From Lepus europaeus (taxonomy: Eukaryota > Chordata > Mammalia > Lagomorpha > Leporidae), in the NCBI RefSeq assembly GCF_033115175.1, contig NC_084827.1, positions 54,869,201 through 54,933,200 on the forward strand: a stretch of 64,000 nt of DNA. The letters run 5' to 3'. Positions within the stretch are counted from its first letter, which is position 1; every line of letters begins with the position of its first letter. The notes beneath the pieces are model-generated. The model was not told where the DNA came from, ran no database searches, and was given only the letters and a program-made list of their open reading frames with translations. This document shows, piece after piece, positions 1 to 11,544 of this stretch. The position numbers and the translations under genes are program-made.

Positions 1-3000
1 TCAGAATCCGAGGGCCTAATGCATCGCTGGTGTCCAGAGAGTAAGATAATCAGTTCAGATAGGAAGTGAGCATAGAGCCCAGAAAACACCTGGAATACCT
101 GGGGTCCTTCTCAGCCTGGATGGGACACCAGGTCTGTAGCTGCCTTTCTGGGGGACTCAATTTCCCCAGCAGCACTGGCAACCAACAGAAAAGGCGAGAG
201 GCGCTCGGAGGGTCCACCCCGTGCCTCACAGCCCTGGCATCCTCAGTCACCTGGGGAACGTCCGTGTACACCTCCCTCCCCACCACCCCAGTGCGGCCCC
301 TGAGATCAGCAGCACTCAGCTCCGCCACTTTTTTTCCGTGCAGATTTGTAAGGACAGACATGAAGACTGCCAGTCTGGGTGACTTCCAGGATTCCTCACA
401 GCAGCACCAACCATAGGACAGTGCCGCTGGGGGATGGGACGGACTCCAGCCATGGCCATGGCTGAGACAGGTGGGAGTGGTTCCTTCCCTCCAGGATTCT
501 CCACTCAGGGCCTTTCAGCACTGAAACAGGCCAGGGAGCCCTCAGCCCTGCCTAATGGGGCCTCTGTGTGCCATGGCCAGCCGCCCTACCCTAGCTCTCC
601 CCCTCCCCCCACTGCCTCTGTTTTGTACACAAACACCCACCTTGGGCACTGGAAACCTCCAGGCCTGTTTTCTTTCCAGCAACAATGCACTTTTTTTCTT
701 AAAGGCACCAGTGAGTATTCCTGGGTTTTTGAGACCCAAGGAGAGTGTTGGAGAGGTGGCAGGCCACAGTGTCCCTAAGAGCCACACCCAGGGCCTGGCA
801 GCCCACACTGGGGCTCTGAAGGACCACTGGCAGAAAAAGAGTGAACAGTGCCATGGGACCCCAGAGGCCAGCTCACTGCCAACCTCTCTCTCTTTATGTA
901 GCTGTTATCTTAACACGGAATTGGGTAGTGGCTCAGTGCACAGGGGTCACCTGGGGTCAAACAAACCCTTTCCTGAGCAGCTTAATGAACAGGGCCTGGC
1001 TTCCGGTTCTTCCTGGATGGCAGAGGGAAGGGGACCTGCTGAACAGCTTCCCCAGACCATCAGCCTGCAAGAGGCCTGGGGGGACCAGAAGCCCACTAGG
1101 GCCCAGAGGAAGAGTCGCCTATGCGTGGCCCCAGGGACAGATGTCCCTTCCTCAACACAGGGCAGCAGGCCCTTTGCAATGGTGGGAAAGATGCCTGTTC
1201 AGTGACCACAGGGTGGGCTGGGGACCCAGGGTCCCATGCAGAGCTGAGGTGTACCAAGCTGGCACCACCACCATGCTCCCTGTCCCAGGGACACAGATGA
1301 GGACAGCCCTGCAGGGAGGACGGCTTCCAGCTCACCCATCTCCCTCTGAGGGCGCAGTGGGGATAGGACAGGGATGGCCAATTGGGCGTGTGGTCTGTCC
1401 CGCAGGCAGCCCCACTCCCCAACTCTGAGCATGGGGGAGGGGCAGCCCCAAGCCCCGCCCCCCGACATGGAGACTCCTTCCTAGCTCGGAGAGGCACTGT
1501 GGCCAGGAAGCACTTGCTCCTTCCCATTAGCCCCACCACTCCCTCCCCAGGGCTGCAGGTGCAGCACAGCACAGGGAAAGACAGATTGGCAAGAGGAAAA
1601 GGGCCTCTGATTCTCTTGGGGCTTCGATGCAGTCTGAATAGACCAGGGGGCAGAGGGAGAGGCTCACCGAGAGCAGAGGAGGGCCCCAGGAAGATGCATG
1701 GGGTGGCAGATAGGCCAGCGGCTGCAGGAGGCAGCCTGCTGAACGGCCTCCTACCCTGGGCACTCGACTTCTCTGCGGGCAGCAGTCCAGCTCCCTGCTC
1801 CCAGGAGAGAGAATTTACGACTACTAAATTCTTTGGGGAAATTTTTTTTTTTGGGGAGGCTCTGCTTTTTAGGCACAGAGGAGAAAAACAAAAACTGATC
1901 ACCTCTCCAGGGCAGAATATTCTGGGTCCCTCAGAAGTCTACAAGATCCACAGGGCCTCCCTGATGGGAGCACCCTGCCCAGCCCTCCTCACACTGACCT
2001 ATTGGACAGTCTGTCCATGCTCAGGCTGCCCATGCGCTGTCCCCTGCCCCTGCACACCAGCTTGTTCCCCGCCAGCCCAGGCAACACCTTCACCAGAGCC
2101 TTCAGCTCCCACCGCACCCCCTTGCTATTCACCACCTTGCGGTCGTTTACTCACTCAACAAACACTCCCTGGCAGGTTTCTCCCTGCCAGGCCCTGGCTG
2201 GGCTCCAGATTGTCAGCCACCAGGCAGCTCAATCTGTGTGTTCTGGGAGCTGCACCCACTGGAAAGACACACAGACACCTGGTAGTCACAGCCCAGGCAC
2301 AGGAGTCCAGGCAGTGACAGGGAAGGGCTGGGCTCCAAAGATAGCTGTGAACAAAGAGAATGGAGGAGAGAAAGAGGAGGAAAGAAGGGAGGGAAGAGGA
2401 GAGGGAGGGATCGAGGGAGGCCCACTGCCCTCCGGCCACCTTTCTCCTCTCTGGACAGGGCCCAGCCCCTCCCCCCACCCCACACACCCTCTGGAGTAAT
2501 CAGATATTCCAAGAGCTGTTCCTGCATGATAAGCCTTCTCCAGATAACCCCCTCTCCCCTGTAAATGAGTTTAAATATTGATCCGCCCAATCAAGGCAGG
2601 TTAATATTCAACCAGGTCCAGCACGGGCAGCCCTAGGGTGAAGCCATGGGAGGTAAGGATGGTTGGACAGCAGGGGGCGCAGCCTTCTCCAAAAACTGCT
2701 CATTCGGAGGCTTGGGCTGGGGGCCCCTCACCCCAGCGTGCTTGTCCCCCTGACGGTCCGAGGGACAGGGACGCTATCCAAGCCCAGAGCTCATGCAGAC
2801 ACCACTGCCCTGAGCACTCTGCTCATCCTCATGCCGGGTCCCCACGCTGCAGGGACCCCCAGAGCCACACCCTCACACCTCACACTGGCAGGGCTGGCCC
2901 TTGCTGATCCTGTAGGACCCTTAAGGTGTGGCCCGCTGAGTTGTCCTGCCAGGGTCCATCCTGTCCAACACCATCCAGCTGGGATCCACAGCCTGCCTGA

Positions 3001-3329
3001 CAGTACACATGGACTCACAAACAGTAATGGGGGACCGCACAGCCCAGGACTTGCCAGGATTCGGGAGAAGTCGTTGAGTGTGGCGGCTGGGCTGGCCTTG
3101 AGCAGACTGCTGGCCAGCAGGCGGGCAGCCTCCACGCCCACACCCAGGAAGCCCCATCTGCAGCCCGGGTCAGCTTCCCCTAAAGCGAGGATGGGTGGAG
3201 CTCAGAACTGCAGCCCAGCTGGGCAGACTCAGGGTGACCTTGGTGCCAGCGGACCTCAGCCTTCTCTCCTTCCCACCCTTAGCTCACTCTCTCCATCACG
3301 AAGGCTCATTTCTCACGAGAGGAAGGTGT
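1..3329. other. Gene-free 3' flank, non-repetitive and G/C-rich
   Basis: No exon, SINE or LINE is recognisable. Several long open frames here overlap on both strands and reflect low stop frequency in G/C-rich DNA. Notable pieces are a purine run (2358-2417) and an A/T-rich island (about 2495-2615) described under findings. Confidence 0.6.
2358..2417. repeat. Polypurine (GA-rich) tract
   Basis: About 60 bases are almost entirely G and A on the plus strand (GGAGAGAAAGAGGAGGAAAG and so on), interrupted by ATCG near the right end. Confidence 0.7.
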
Positions 3330-3525
3330 TTCCAGGCCAGTGGTTTCAAAGTGTGACCCCCTGGAAACCTGTTGTAAGTGCAAATTCTCAGCCCCCGACC
3401 CCCACCCTGCCCCTGGCTGGAGGCTGTATGGGTGGGGACCCAGAGCTGGGTCCTGCCAGCCCCCCTGGAGAGTATGGTTCTCGGCTGGGCCTCAAAGTCA
3501 CCTACAGCCAGTGAGCTGCAAATCT
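3330..3525. mobile_element. Possible MER5A-like DNA-transposon fragment
   Basis: GGTTTCAAAGTGTGACCCCC with GTAAGTGCAAATTCTCAGCC resembles the MER5A consensus (hAT-type non-autonomous element), in decayed form. Confidence 0.4.
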
Positions 3526-3552
3526 GAATGTAATCTTCCTGTCTCTCACGGG

Positions 3553-3700
3553 TTCACTGTGTGCCAGGGCCATTCCTTTAACTACCTTAAACTCAGCCAG
3601 TACACATTGCGGTCTTATGAGGCAGGCATTCATCCCATTTCCCAGATGAGAAAAGAAAACACAGAAAAGTCACATAACCTTGCTCAAGGTGACAAAAACA
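3553..3700 (-). repeat. MIR SINE, minus orientation
   Basis: TGTGCCAGGGCCATTCCTTT, TTATGAGGCAGGCATTCATC, CCCAGATGAGAAAAG and CTTGCTCAAGGTGAC follow the reverse MIR core in order. Confidence 0.6.
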
Positions 3701-3721
3701 AATTAAAGCCAGGCACCATGA

Positions 3722-3885
3722 GCCATTGCACCAGGGGTTCACCCAATGCAGCCCTTGGATTAGCATCACCTGGAAATGTTCTGGCTTTACAGCTTCGGAG
3801 ACCCCAGCTCAGAACCTCTGGGCGCAGGGCTCAGCCATCGGTTGATCAAGCCTCCAGCTGATTCTGATGCAGTTCAAGAAATGCA
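3722..3885. mobile_element. MER5A-like DNA-transposon fragment
   Basis: GGATTAGCATCACCTGGAAA, a central CAGAACCTCTGGGCGCAGGG and AGCTGATTCTGATGCAGTTC match the ordered blocks of MER5A. Confidence 0.55.
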
Positions 3886-4223
3886 GCCTGAAAATGAGAT
3901 GTCCCACTGCACTGATCCCAGAAGCCTGGCTGGGGAATGTCTCCTGGGAATGACCCATCTCGCAGTGTGGCTCCGTGTCTGCCCACGGGGAGGCAGCCAC
4001 TGCAGCTGTGCCTCCCAGGCTCCCTCTCCTAGGGGTGCGAAGGAGCTGTTCTGTCTCTGTGGCCTCCACACCAGGCCACCCTCTTGGCTACACCACACCG
4101 CTCCTATGACTTCTGGTTGTGTCTGGGTCCCTTGGAAGCCGAGGCTGCACAGGCCAGAAAGACAGGCAGGCGGGGGCTTGGCTCCTAATGTCTCTGCAGC
4201 GTTGGCATACTCCCGGCCCTGAG

Positions 4224-4562
4224 CTATGAATGTACAGGGTTTGTGCCCCCCAATGTTGTATTGAAGCCTAAACTCCAAGGCCAGGCGCTAGGAGGTGGAA
4301 CCTTCGGAAGGTGAGTAGGTCATGAGGGTGGAATCGTCAAGAGTGGGAACAGGGCTCTTGTATGAGAGAACCAGAGGCGCTCAGCCCCCGTCCCAGTGAG
4401 GGCCCAGTGAGAGGCGCTACCTGTGGGCCAGAACTACTGAGTCTACCGGCACCTTGATCATATCCTTCCCACCCTCCAGAACCTGATAACTTTCTGTTGC
4501 TTCATAAGCCACCCACTCAGCACATGGTGCTTTGTGTCAGCAACCCAAGGGATTAAGACACC
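4224..4562 (+). mobile_element. MLT1-like (MaLR) LTR fragment
   Basis: Ordered blocks match an ancient MaLR-type LTR: TTGTGCCCCCCAATGTTGTA, GGAGGTGGAACCTTCGGAAG, AGGTCATGAGGGTGGAATCG, CACCTTGATCATATCCTTCC, CCTCCAGAACCTGATAAC, TTCATAAGCCACCCACTCAG and a closing GGGATTAAGACAC. It is non-coding. The exact subfamily is not resolved. Confidence 0.6.
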
Positions 4563-4776
4563 CAGCATGTTCCTCCTCGGGTTTAGAGTCTCCAGAACGG
4601 TTTCCCACACTGCTTAGAACATGCATGTGCACACACACTGCATGAGGCCGTGCCAGTACAGTCAAAGGGCAGGGCAAAGCCAGGAAGAACAGGCCAGGCA
4701 GACCACCGGGCAAGTCGGCACCTGCACTGCTAGAGAAAATGAAACAGAGGATTCCAAGTACTGTTTTGTGAAAGTC

Positions 4777-5044
4777 TTTTTAAATTGAGAGGCAGAGTTA
4801 CAGAGTTCCCACCTGATGGGTCACTTCCTAAATGCCTGCAACAGCCAGCCAAGACTCCGGATTAAACCTGGAGCCAGGAACGCCACCCAGGTCTCCCATG
4901 TAGGTGGCAGGGATGCAGCTACTTGAGCCATCATCTGTTGCCTCCCAGGGTCTGCATTTGCAGGAAGCTGGAGTTGAGAGCCAAAGCAGGGCATTGAACC
5001 CCGGGATCTTAACCGGCTTAACCACTTAGGCAAACACCTGCCCC
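4777..5044 (-). mobile_element. Lagomorph C SINE, old copy
   Basis: Reverse C SINE: AGAGGCAGAGTTACAGAG at the tail side, GGTCTCCCATGTAGGTGGCA in the middle and a decayed head ending CACCTGCCCC. Confidence 0.75.
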
Positions 5045-5114
5045 GTGAAATTCTTACCATGTGGGTGTGTACTGTTTAACATCGAAAACTCCTGAGAATT
5101 GCCACGCCATCCGC

Positions 5115-5116
<2 letters not shown>

Positions 5117-5145
<29 letters not shown>
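5117..5145. repeat. (CA)n microsatellite
   Basis: An uninterrupted run of about 14 CA units. Confidence 0.9.
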
Positions 5146-5147
<2 letters not shown>

Positions 5148-5284
5148 TGGACATCACTCCTGCTCCGCTACAACAGGCTTCTTTGGGACCTGGAACACCC
5201 AGCTGTTTCCCGCCTCTGAGCTCTCTGCCTGCTCTGCATTTCTTTCTTTTTTTTTTTCCTCTTTGTGTGTGTGTATGTGTGTTT

Positions 5285-5594
5285 AAGATTTATTTTATTT
5301 AAAAGGCAGAGTTACAGAGAGAGAAACACACACACACACACACAATATTCCATCTGCTGCTTCACTCCCCAAATGGCCACAACAGATAGAGCTGCGTCAG
5401 GCTGAAGCCAGGAGCTCAGTCTCCTACATGGGTGGCAGGAGCCCAACTACCTGAGCCATCACCTGCTGCTCCCAGAGTGCACATCAGCAGGAAGCTGGAA
5501 TCAGGAACAGAGCCAGAATCTAATCCCAGGCACTCCAATATGTGATGTGGGCATCGCCAGCAGCATCTTACTCACTGAGCCAAAAGCCCACCCC
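5285..5594 (-). mobile_element. Lagomorph C SINE
   Basis: Starts AAGATTTATTTTATTT, then AAGGCAGAGTTACAGAGAG. An internal (CA)n at 5325-5343 replaces the usual CT tract. It ends in AGCCCACCCC. Confidence 0.8.
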
Positions 5595-5649
5595 TGCTCC
5601 CATGTTCACCTGGGAGCCTTGTCCTGAGCCTGGTTTGTGTACACTGCTT

Positions 5650-5735
5650 CACAGGCCTTCAGCCCCATGTAGACAGATTGTATTCCTATCTCACAGACGA
5701 GGAGCAGCCTGCTCAACATCACATGGATACAGGAC
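5650..5735 (-). repeat. Possible MIR fragment, minus orientation
   Basis: TATTCCTATCTCACAGACGA followed by CTCAACATCACATGG resembles reverse MIR. Confidence 0.35.
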
Positions 5736-5818
5736 GGCAACCCATGACCCGAAGCCCCCCCGCTCTGTTCCTCCCCGGGGGACATGCAGACAAGTGAGAG
5801 TGGACTTAACCAGAGTGT

Positions 5819-5912
5819 GTGGCCATCTGGGGAGTGAACCAGCAGATGGAAGACCTCTCTCTCTGCCTCTCTGTAGCTCTGCCTTTCAAATTCACAAATA
5901 AATCTTAAAAAG
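5819..5912 (+). mobile_element. C SINE 3' end only
   Basis: GGCCATCTGGGGAGTGAACC through CTGCCTTTCAAATTCACAAA and TAAATCTTAAAAAG; the 5' two thirds are missing. Confidence 0.85.
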
Positions 5913-5934
5913 ACTAGTGTTAACTCAGAGTCAG

Positions 5935-6125
5935 AGCATGGTATGGTGGGTGCCAGGGCCCAGAGGGAAGAAGAGGGAGCCAGGGTTCACTGGATATGGA
6001 GACTTCTGGAGATGGATGGTGGTAATGGCTGCGCAAGAATGTGAATGCACTCACCACCACTGAACTGTGTGCTTGGAAATGGTTAGACAGACAATGCTAT
6101 GTTCGCTTATTTTACCCAAGTTCAA
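5935..6125 (+). mobile_element. Ancient L1 3' end (L1MA-like)
   Basis: GGATGGTGGTAATGGCTGCG, AATGTGAATGCACTCACCAC, CACTGAACTGTGTGCTTGGA and ATGGTTAGACAG follow the L1M 3' terminus in order. Confidence 0.6.
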
Positions 6126-6171
6126 AAACCAAACTGTAGACCTGTGCCACAGGGGCTTCTTACAAATGAGT

Positions 6172-6177
6172 TTTATT
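6172..6177 (-). terminator. TFCP2L1: Candidate poly(A) signal AATAAA, distal
   Basis: The minus strand reads ATGCAAATAAAACTCATT. A GU-rich run (CTGTGGCACAGGTCTACAG, then TTTGGTTTTTG) follows within about 50 bases. It sits between non-repetitive sequence and an ancient L1 end at 5935-6125, a natural limit for the transcript. If used, the 3' UTR would be about 7.8 kb. Confidence 0.4.
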
Positions 6178-9100
6178 TGCATTCTGACCCAAGCACAGAT
6201 CCCACACACAGATTTCTCATGTGCACAATGGAACAGTAACAAGTGCAAAATATGCGATACTCCAGGTACAAAATGACATGGCAGGAGGACAACTCCAGTC
6301 TCCAGAACCCATCGCACCCACTGGGCCCGGCCCGATCAACACCCCACCACCTTGAGAAACGAATCACCCAGCGTGGAAAAAGGCAGGCCAGTTACATCCT
6401 GACAAAAGAGGCACAACTTTAAATACACACACATTAGCAGGACACAGGAGCCTCATTTCCACCATGCGAGAGGGCTGGCAAGGCAGCATCCAGGCCTCAT
6501 GGAGGCTTCCCAAGCCCAGGTTGTCCCGCCCACCTGAGCACGTGGTCTGGAACCAGGGCCCACACTGGTGCTCATCCAGGTCAGTCTGTTAGCACCTGTA
6601 GGACCCTGGCCTGCAGCCTGAGCTATGGAGAGACTCTAAGGAAAAGCATGGAGCCCAGAGCCTGGCCTTGGCCCAGGCCACTCCTCCAGCCACCGTCTAC
6701 ACCCAGCGGGAAGGCAGAGAGGGAGACAGATGCATTCAGAGGCTGGATGAGCTGCAACTGAGCAGCACCACCCCAGCTGCACACTGGGCCACACCGCCTG
6801 GAAGTCCTGCCCTGTCAAACTCTGTCCAAGAAACCGGTCCTCGCACCCACCCCACAGAGGCCACCACGGTCCAAATGACGTCCTTCTTAGGAGGCAGGGC
6901 AGCAAAACATTTGGGAGGGGGTTGCAGGTCCCCAGAGAGGCCAGGAAGCCCTCAGGCCACAGGGCACTCCCTGGCAGTGAGGCCAGGCCGCTACTCCCAG
7001 CGTCCAGTGACCAGGCCACAAGGCCGCCACCCGCAGTGGCTCAGCAGCCCGTGAATGCTAGAACAAGCCCTGGCTCCGTCAGGCCTGGGGACCCTGGCCC
7101 CAGGGATTCAGGCCAAAGACCTGACAGTGTCCAGGAACAGGCGAGCAGGCAGGGAAGAGAGAGAAGAAAGGGACTCCGCCTCCCCAGAGACGCGGGGCGG
7201 GGGGCTCAACAGGAGGACCAGAGCTTCCCAGGAGTGCTCGCAGCCACCCAGGAAGCAGCATGCTCAGCCGGCAGGGGGCTCAGAGCCCGCTCAGCCGAAT
7301 CCACGCCTGCTTCACCGCACAAACTGCTGCTTCGGGAGTTAAAGAAGCCCTTGCCGTCCTGGCCTTCCGGCAGCCAGCCCGGCGGGGACGGAGCGTGCTG
7401 GAGGAAGGCTCTGTGGCTGGCAGACTGCCTCTGTCTGGCTCTAGAGGGGAAACAGGCTTTAAGGGCCAAGAGGCAAAATCCATACGCTGGCATGGCAGGA
7501 AGCAAAGTTTCCACCATTTTTGAACTGATGAACTTCAAAACATACAAAGTATTTTTGGGGTGATATGGTTCTACTAATAAGAAGAGTGGGGCTTTTTTGG
7601 GGGGGAAGGGGGAGTATTTTACCTAACTGGGTGCTAGGAGAGTGTTCCCCATCATCAAACAGGCACAAATGCACCGGCCGACCCGAAGAGGCAGGGCAGA
7701 TGCTGGTCACTGCTGAAGCCGCTTCTTTTGAAGAAAGTCTAGAAACTCCACAGAGAAGAGCCTTACTGTCCCCTACAGCCCACCAGGCCTCCTGGGGATG
7801 GAGGGCGTGAGGACCCCTCGGGGGAGCAGGTGGTTTGCTGCCTGCACTGGCAGCCCAAGCTGAGGCAGTGACGGCTCCTCCCCACCCCTCACCCCCTCCA
7901 GCTGTCCGGGACAGAGCCACAAATCCACACCTTGGAGTGACTAGCCAGGGCCTCTGCCTCTAAAGCCCCAAACGGTAAGAGGGGAGACGGATGGTCCAGT
8001 TCTGGGCCTCGGCATGGGAGCTGCCGCTCAGATGTCACCTGTCACCCAGTGCTGGCAGGCAGTTGACAGGTTGGATGGGGGGGAGGGGCATGTACAGGTG
8101 CCTTTGCTGCGTTCAGGAGTCTCAGGGCTCCCCTAGGTGGGTCTCAGGAGGGGAATCCCAGGGCCCTGCCCTTTACAGGCATTGGGAAGGATGGGTGAGC
8201 ACAGGGGAGCTATAGACATTGCCCAATGGCCAGTCTGACTACTGAGACCTCAGAGTCCACACCCCCGGGAGAAAGGGGCCTGCCAGGAGGCGGTCGTGTG
8301 GAAGACTAACTCCAGGGACCTTGCTCTCAGGGCCTGGCAGATAGATGCTAGTTGTCAGCACTGCTCATCTGGCTGCAGGGGCCCACTTAGGGAGCACAGA
8401 GTCCTACCCAGGGCAACCTTACCTAACCAGCTCCATTAAAGCCTCTGCAGGTGTCTCCTAAGATCCAAAGGGAATCAGTCGGCAACTCAGGGAGCTTGTC
8501 TTCCCCAGCTGCTAAGGTGGTTCTGAGCCAGAGGGGAGCACTCATGTCCACACCCATGCCTACGTGAGCATGCATCTGGGAGGTAGCTGGTGGGGAGCAC
8601 CGAGGGGCCCTGGAAGTGGGCTGATGGAGAGCAGACCACACTGGGAGCTAGAGAAGATTCCCAGCCATGTCAGCATGCATGCAACCTTGCCACGCAGGAG
8701 CACTGCCAACACAGCCAGGACACGCACAGACCAAGGCCACCTGCCTACTGTGTGATTTTGATGCAGAGAAGGGGAAAGACTCTCTGCTCCTCAGATTCAC
8801 CCCATGACTGCTGGCACAGACTCCCCAGGTCTCCTAGGGAGGAGACAGAAACCCAGAAGCGGTGAGCAAGGGTCTGGGGCCCAGGAACCCTCTGGCTCCT
8901 GTTCCCTTCCCTCCTCCTGCACCTCGGGCAGTGCCAACATTGGATCCCTGAGCCCCTGTGCTCCTCTGTTTCCCCACCTTCTCTGAGAGCCCAGGTGTTT
9001 CTCCCTCTGCTCCAGGACAACAGCAAAAGAGGCTTTTCCATTTATTTCAACTCGTTAATGATTTTCAGACCGGTCACTCAGGCCAGCCCCTGAAGCAACA

Positions 9101-9838
9101 CTGGACTTGGAAACTTGTCCCACGTGGCTCAGCCAGCTCCAGACGGCTCCAGGTAAGCCTTCTCTGGGTTAATGGCTCTGCTTAAGCGGCCTGAGGTCAC
9201 TGGGGCAATGCTTGACCTTTGTGTAGGACCCCAAGCCAAGACTCTGAACTCTCCACCCTATCCCTTCCACCCCTCCCCCTGACCCCTGACCCTGACCCCT
9301 TCCCCCAAGGAATCCCATTGTTCTCCCACTCAATGGCTTCAGTCTAAGGTGAAGGTGCAGCCTGGTAAACAGGAAACGTTTATCACAACCTTGCAAACAG
9401 ATGCTGGCCCCACACTTCAGAACTCTGGGCTTTGGGTGTAACTCTGCAAAGCATAGCAGCACTCGGCCCCTCTTCTTTCCCTCTGGGGTCCCCTTCAAAA
9501 GGCTGCTGTGGCCAAGCAGAAGCCACAGCCTAAGACGGCCAGGGAAGGGAGTCACCCTTCCCCATAGCAGAGTGCTATGGTCTTTTCTGTATCTCCGTGA
9601 CATGAGAAGTAACACCCATAGCTTTCTTTCGCAGACAGGACAAACTGCTGAATCACGAAGCTCTGACATTTTGAGACCAAACTGCCCTGTGGGCTCTTCT
9701 GATACTTATCATTTTCCATTGTTTTGTCAGCTAGAATATGTCACCACCACCACCTACAGGAAGCAGATGCCAGCACCCATGTCACAGGCATGCCAGAGAA
9801 GGAAGATCCTGCTAACAGCAAATAAGATGTAACCGAAC
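6178..9838. other. Non-repetitive, G/C-rich stretch; possible distal 3' UTR
   Basis: About 3.7 kb with no recognisable transposon, unlike everything around it. CpG-rich sequence lies at 7060-7420. No coding exon is identifiable. It is either distal 3' UTR of TFCP2L1, if the 6172 poly(A) signal is used, or conserved downstream flank. Confidence 0.45.
9041..9046 (-). terminator. TFCP2L1: Candidate poly(A) signal AATAAA, middle
   Basis: The minus strand reads TTGAAATAAATGGAAAAG and is followed by a TTGCTGTTGTC stretch that could be the GU-rich downstream element. It lies in non-repetitive sequence, in gene orientation. Confidence 0.3.
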
Positions 9839-9844
9839 TTTATT
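9839..9844 (-). terminator. TFCP2L1: Candidate poly(A) signal AATAAA, proximal
   Basis: The minus strand reads GTCATTAATAAAGTTCGG. Downstream comes CTTATTTGCTGTTAG, a modest U/GU-rich element. The spacing is suitable for cleavage. Use of this site is inferred only. Confidence 0.4.
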
Positions 9845-10329
9845 AATGACCATCTTTTGGAATTCAGAAAAATAAAAATAAAAATTTAGAATTTAAATCT
9901 TTCCTGGCATCAGTTGGCCCGGGCAGTGGCATCTCTTGGGTGTGGCGACCAAGGTTACCACGAAAGCTGGATGTCAGAAAGCCAGAAGACCCACAGTCAA
10001 TATGAGTTCTGGGTCTTCCAGTGGGTGATGGGACCTCAAGTGAATTGTTCCTCTCTGTGGGACTCAGGTTCCTGCTGATTCAAAGAGGAAAGGACTGGTC
10101 TTGAGCTTCCCCTAAGTCTAGTGTGTAGAGCTGGAATATGTCCCAGGAAGGACTGCCGAGCACCAGGCAGGGACATGGCCCAGTGCTGCTGAGACAGGAG
10201 GGGGAGACGGCAGCAAGAATGGGATGGGAAGACCATTGTAATAATGGTGGAACCAGAACAGGACTGAGTTTTTAAAAAACGGTAGAGGGGGCTTCCCAAT
10301 GACATCAACATGTCCCCCAAAAAGAGACG

Positions 10330-11540
10330 CAGTAAGGAGCAGGAACCTTCAGCAAGGGTGCCCAGACAATTGCACAGGTGGGATTAGTGGATATCCACAT
10401 GCAGAAGGATGAGCTGGAACCCCCGACTCCACACTGTACACATGTACAAAAATCAGCTCAAGATGAACCAAAGATCACTGGGAGTAACAACTAATACCAC
10501 AAAAATTCTTGGAGGAAAATACACGCATAAGTCTTCTTGACCTTAAGTTAAGTGATGATTTCTTAAATGTGACACCAAAAGCACAAACAGCCAAAGAAAA
10601 GATAAGTCTCTTGGATATCATCAAAATTGCAAACTTTGGGGCTTCAAAGGACACTATCACGAAAGTGAAGATGATTCATAGGAGAAAATTCTTACAAATC
10701 ATACACCCAATAAAGGGCATGCATGTAGGATATACAAAAAATTCAGACAATTCAGGAGCAAAAAGACAAAAAGACCAACTAAGAAGCAGAGGATGGATCT
10801 GAATAGACATTTCTCCAAAAACAATGCACAAATGGCAAACAAGTTCAACACAAGTACCTACCAGGGAAATGCTGATCCAAATCACAGGGAGATACCATTT
10901 CATATCCACCATGGCACTACAGCCAAAAAAGACAGACAATAGCCAAGTGTTGGTGACATCGTGGAGAAAATGGAAATTTACACCCTGTGTGCAGGAGTGC
11001 AAAATGGTGCAGCTGTTAGGAAAAACAGCCTGGCAAGTCTTAAAAAGCTAAACCCAGAGTTACCACGTGACCCAGTCAGTCCATTCCTAAACCTGTTCCC
11101 AAGAAACAAAAATAAATGCCCACAAAACTTGTATAAACATTCATAGCAGCATTATCTGTAAGAGCCAAAAAGTAGAAACAATCCAAATGTCCATCTGCTG
11201 ATGAGCAAACAAAACGTGGTACATCATACGATGTAGTGGCAATAAAAAAAAAAAAGAACAAAGTCCTGTAAATGCTCAACATGGATGATTCCAGAAAACA
11301 TGCAGGGGAAAGAAGCCAGTCACAATTGACCATGTTGTATGATGCCATATACTGATATGTCCACAAGAAGGAAATCTGTCTACAAAGTAGACACCTGGTT
11401 GCCTGTATCTGGAGGAAGTGGGCAGAAAGCAGGGTATTTCAAGCCAAGAGGACAATAAAAATGTCCAAAAATTGATCATGACTCTGAGTTGATTGTGATT
11501 CCATGAGTTTTGCTAAAAACCATAGAACTGTACAAGGCTA
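10330..11540 (+). mobile_element. Ancient L1 fragment: end of ORF2 and 3' UTR (L1M-like)
   Basis: L1 landmarks in order include GACACCAAAAGCACAAACAG, CTTTGGGGCTTCAAAGGACA, AATAGACATTTCTCCAAAAA, GGGAGATACCATTTCATATC, GGTGCAGCTGTTAGGAAAAA, CATTCATAGCAGCATTATCT and GTAGAAACAATCCAAATGTC. The reading frame is broken many times. It is antisense to TFCP2L1 and inside its presumed 3' UTR. Confidence 0.8.
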
Positions 11541-11544
11541 CATC

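Noticed and set aside
1382..2317. 311-codon open frame in the left flank
   Set aside because: Low-complexity, proline/serine-rich translation with no family motif. The region is G/C-rich with overlapping open frames on both strands and no splice or codon-bias support.
9390..9420. A VLKCG-coding match resembling the end of TFCP2L1
   Set aside because: Only five residues match and the upstream ESNDGYH is absent. The true last exon is at 13928-13974 with the full ending and a proper acceptor.
10330..11540. Open frames in the L1 region as host genes
   Set aside because: Nucleotide landmarks show this is a decayed L1 3' end. The frames are short remnants of ORF2.
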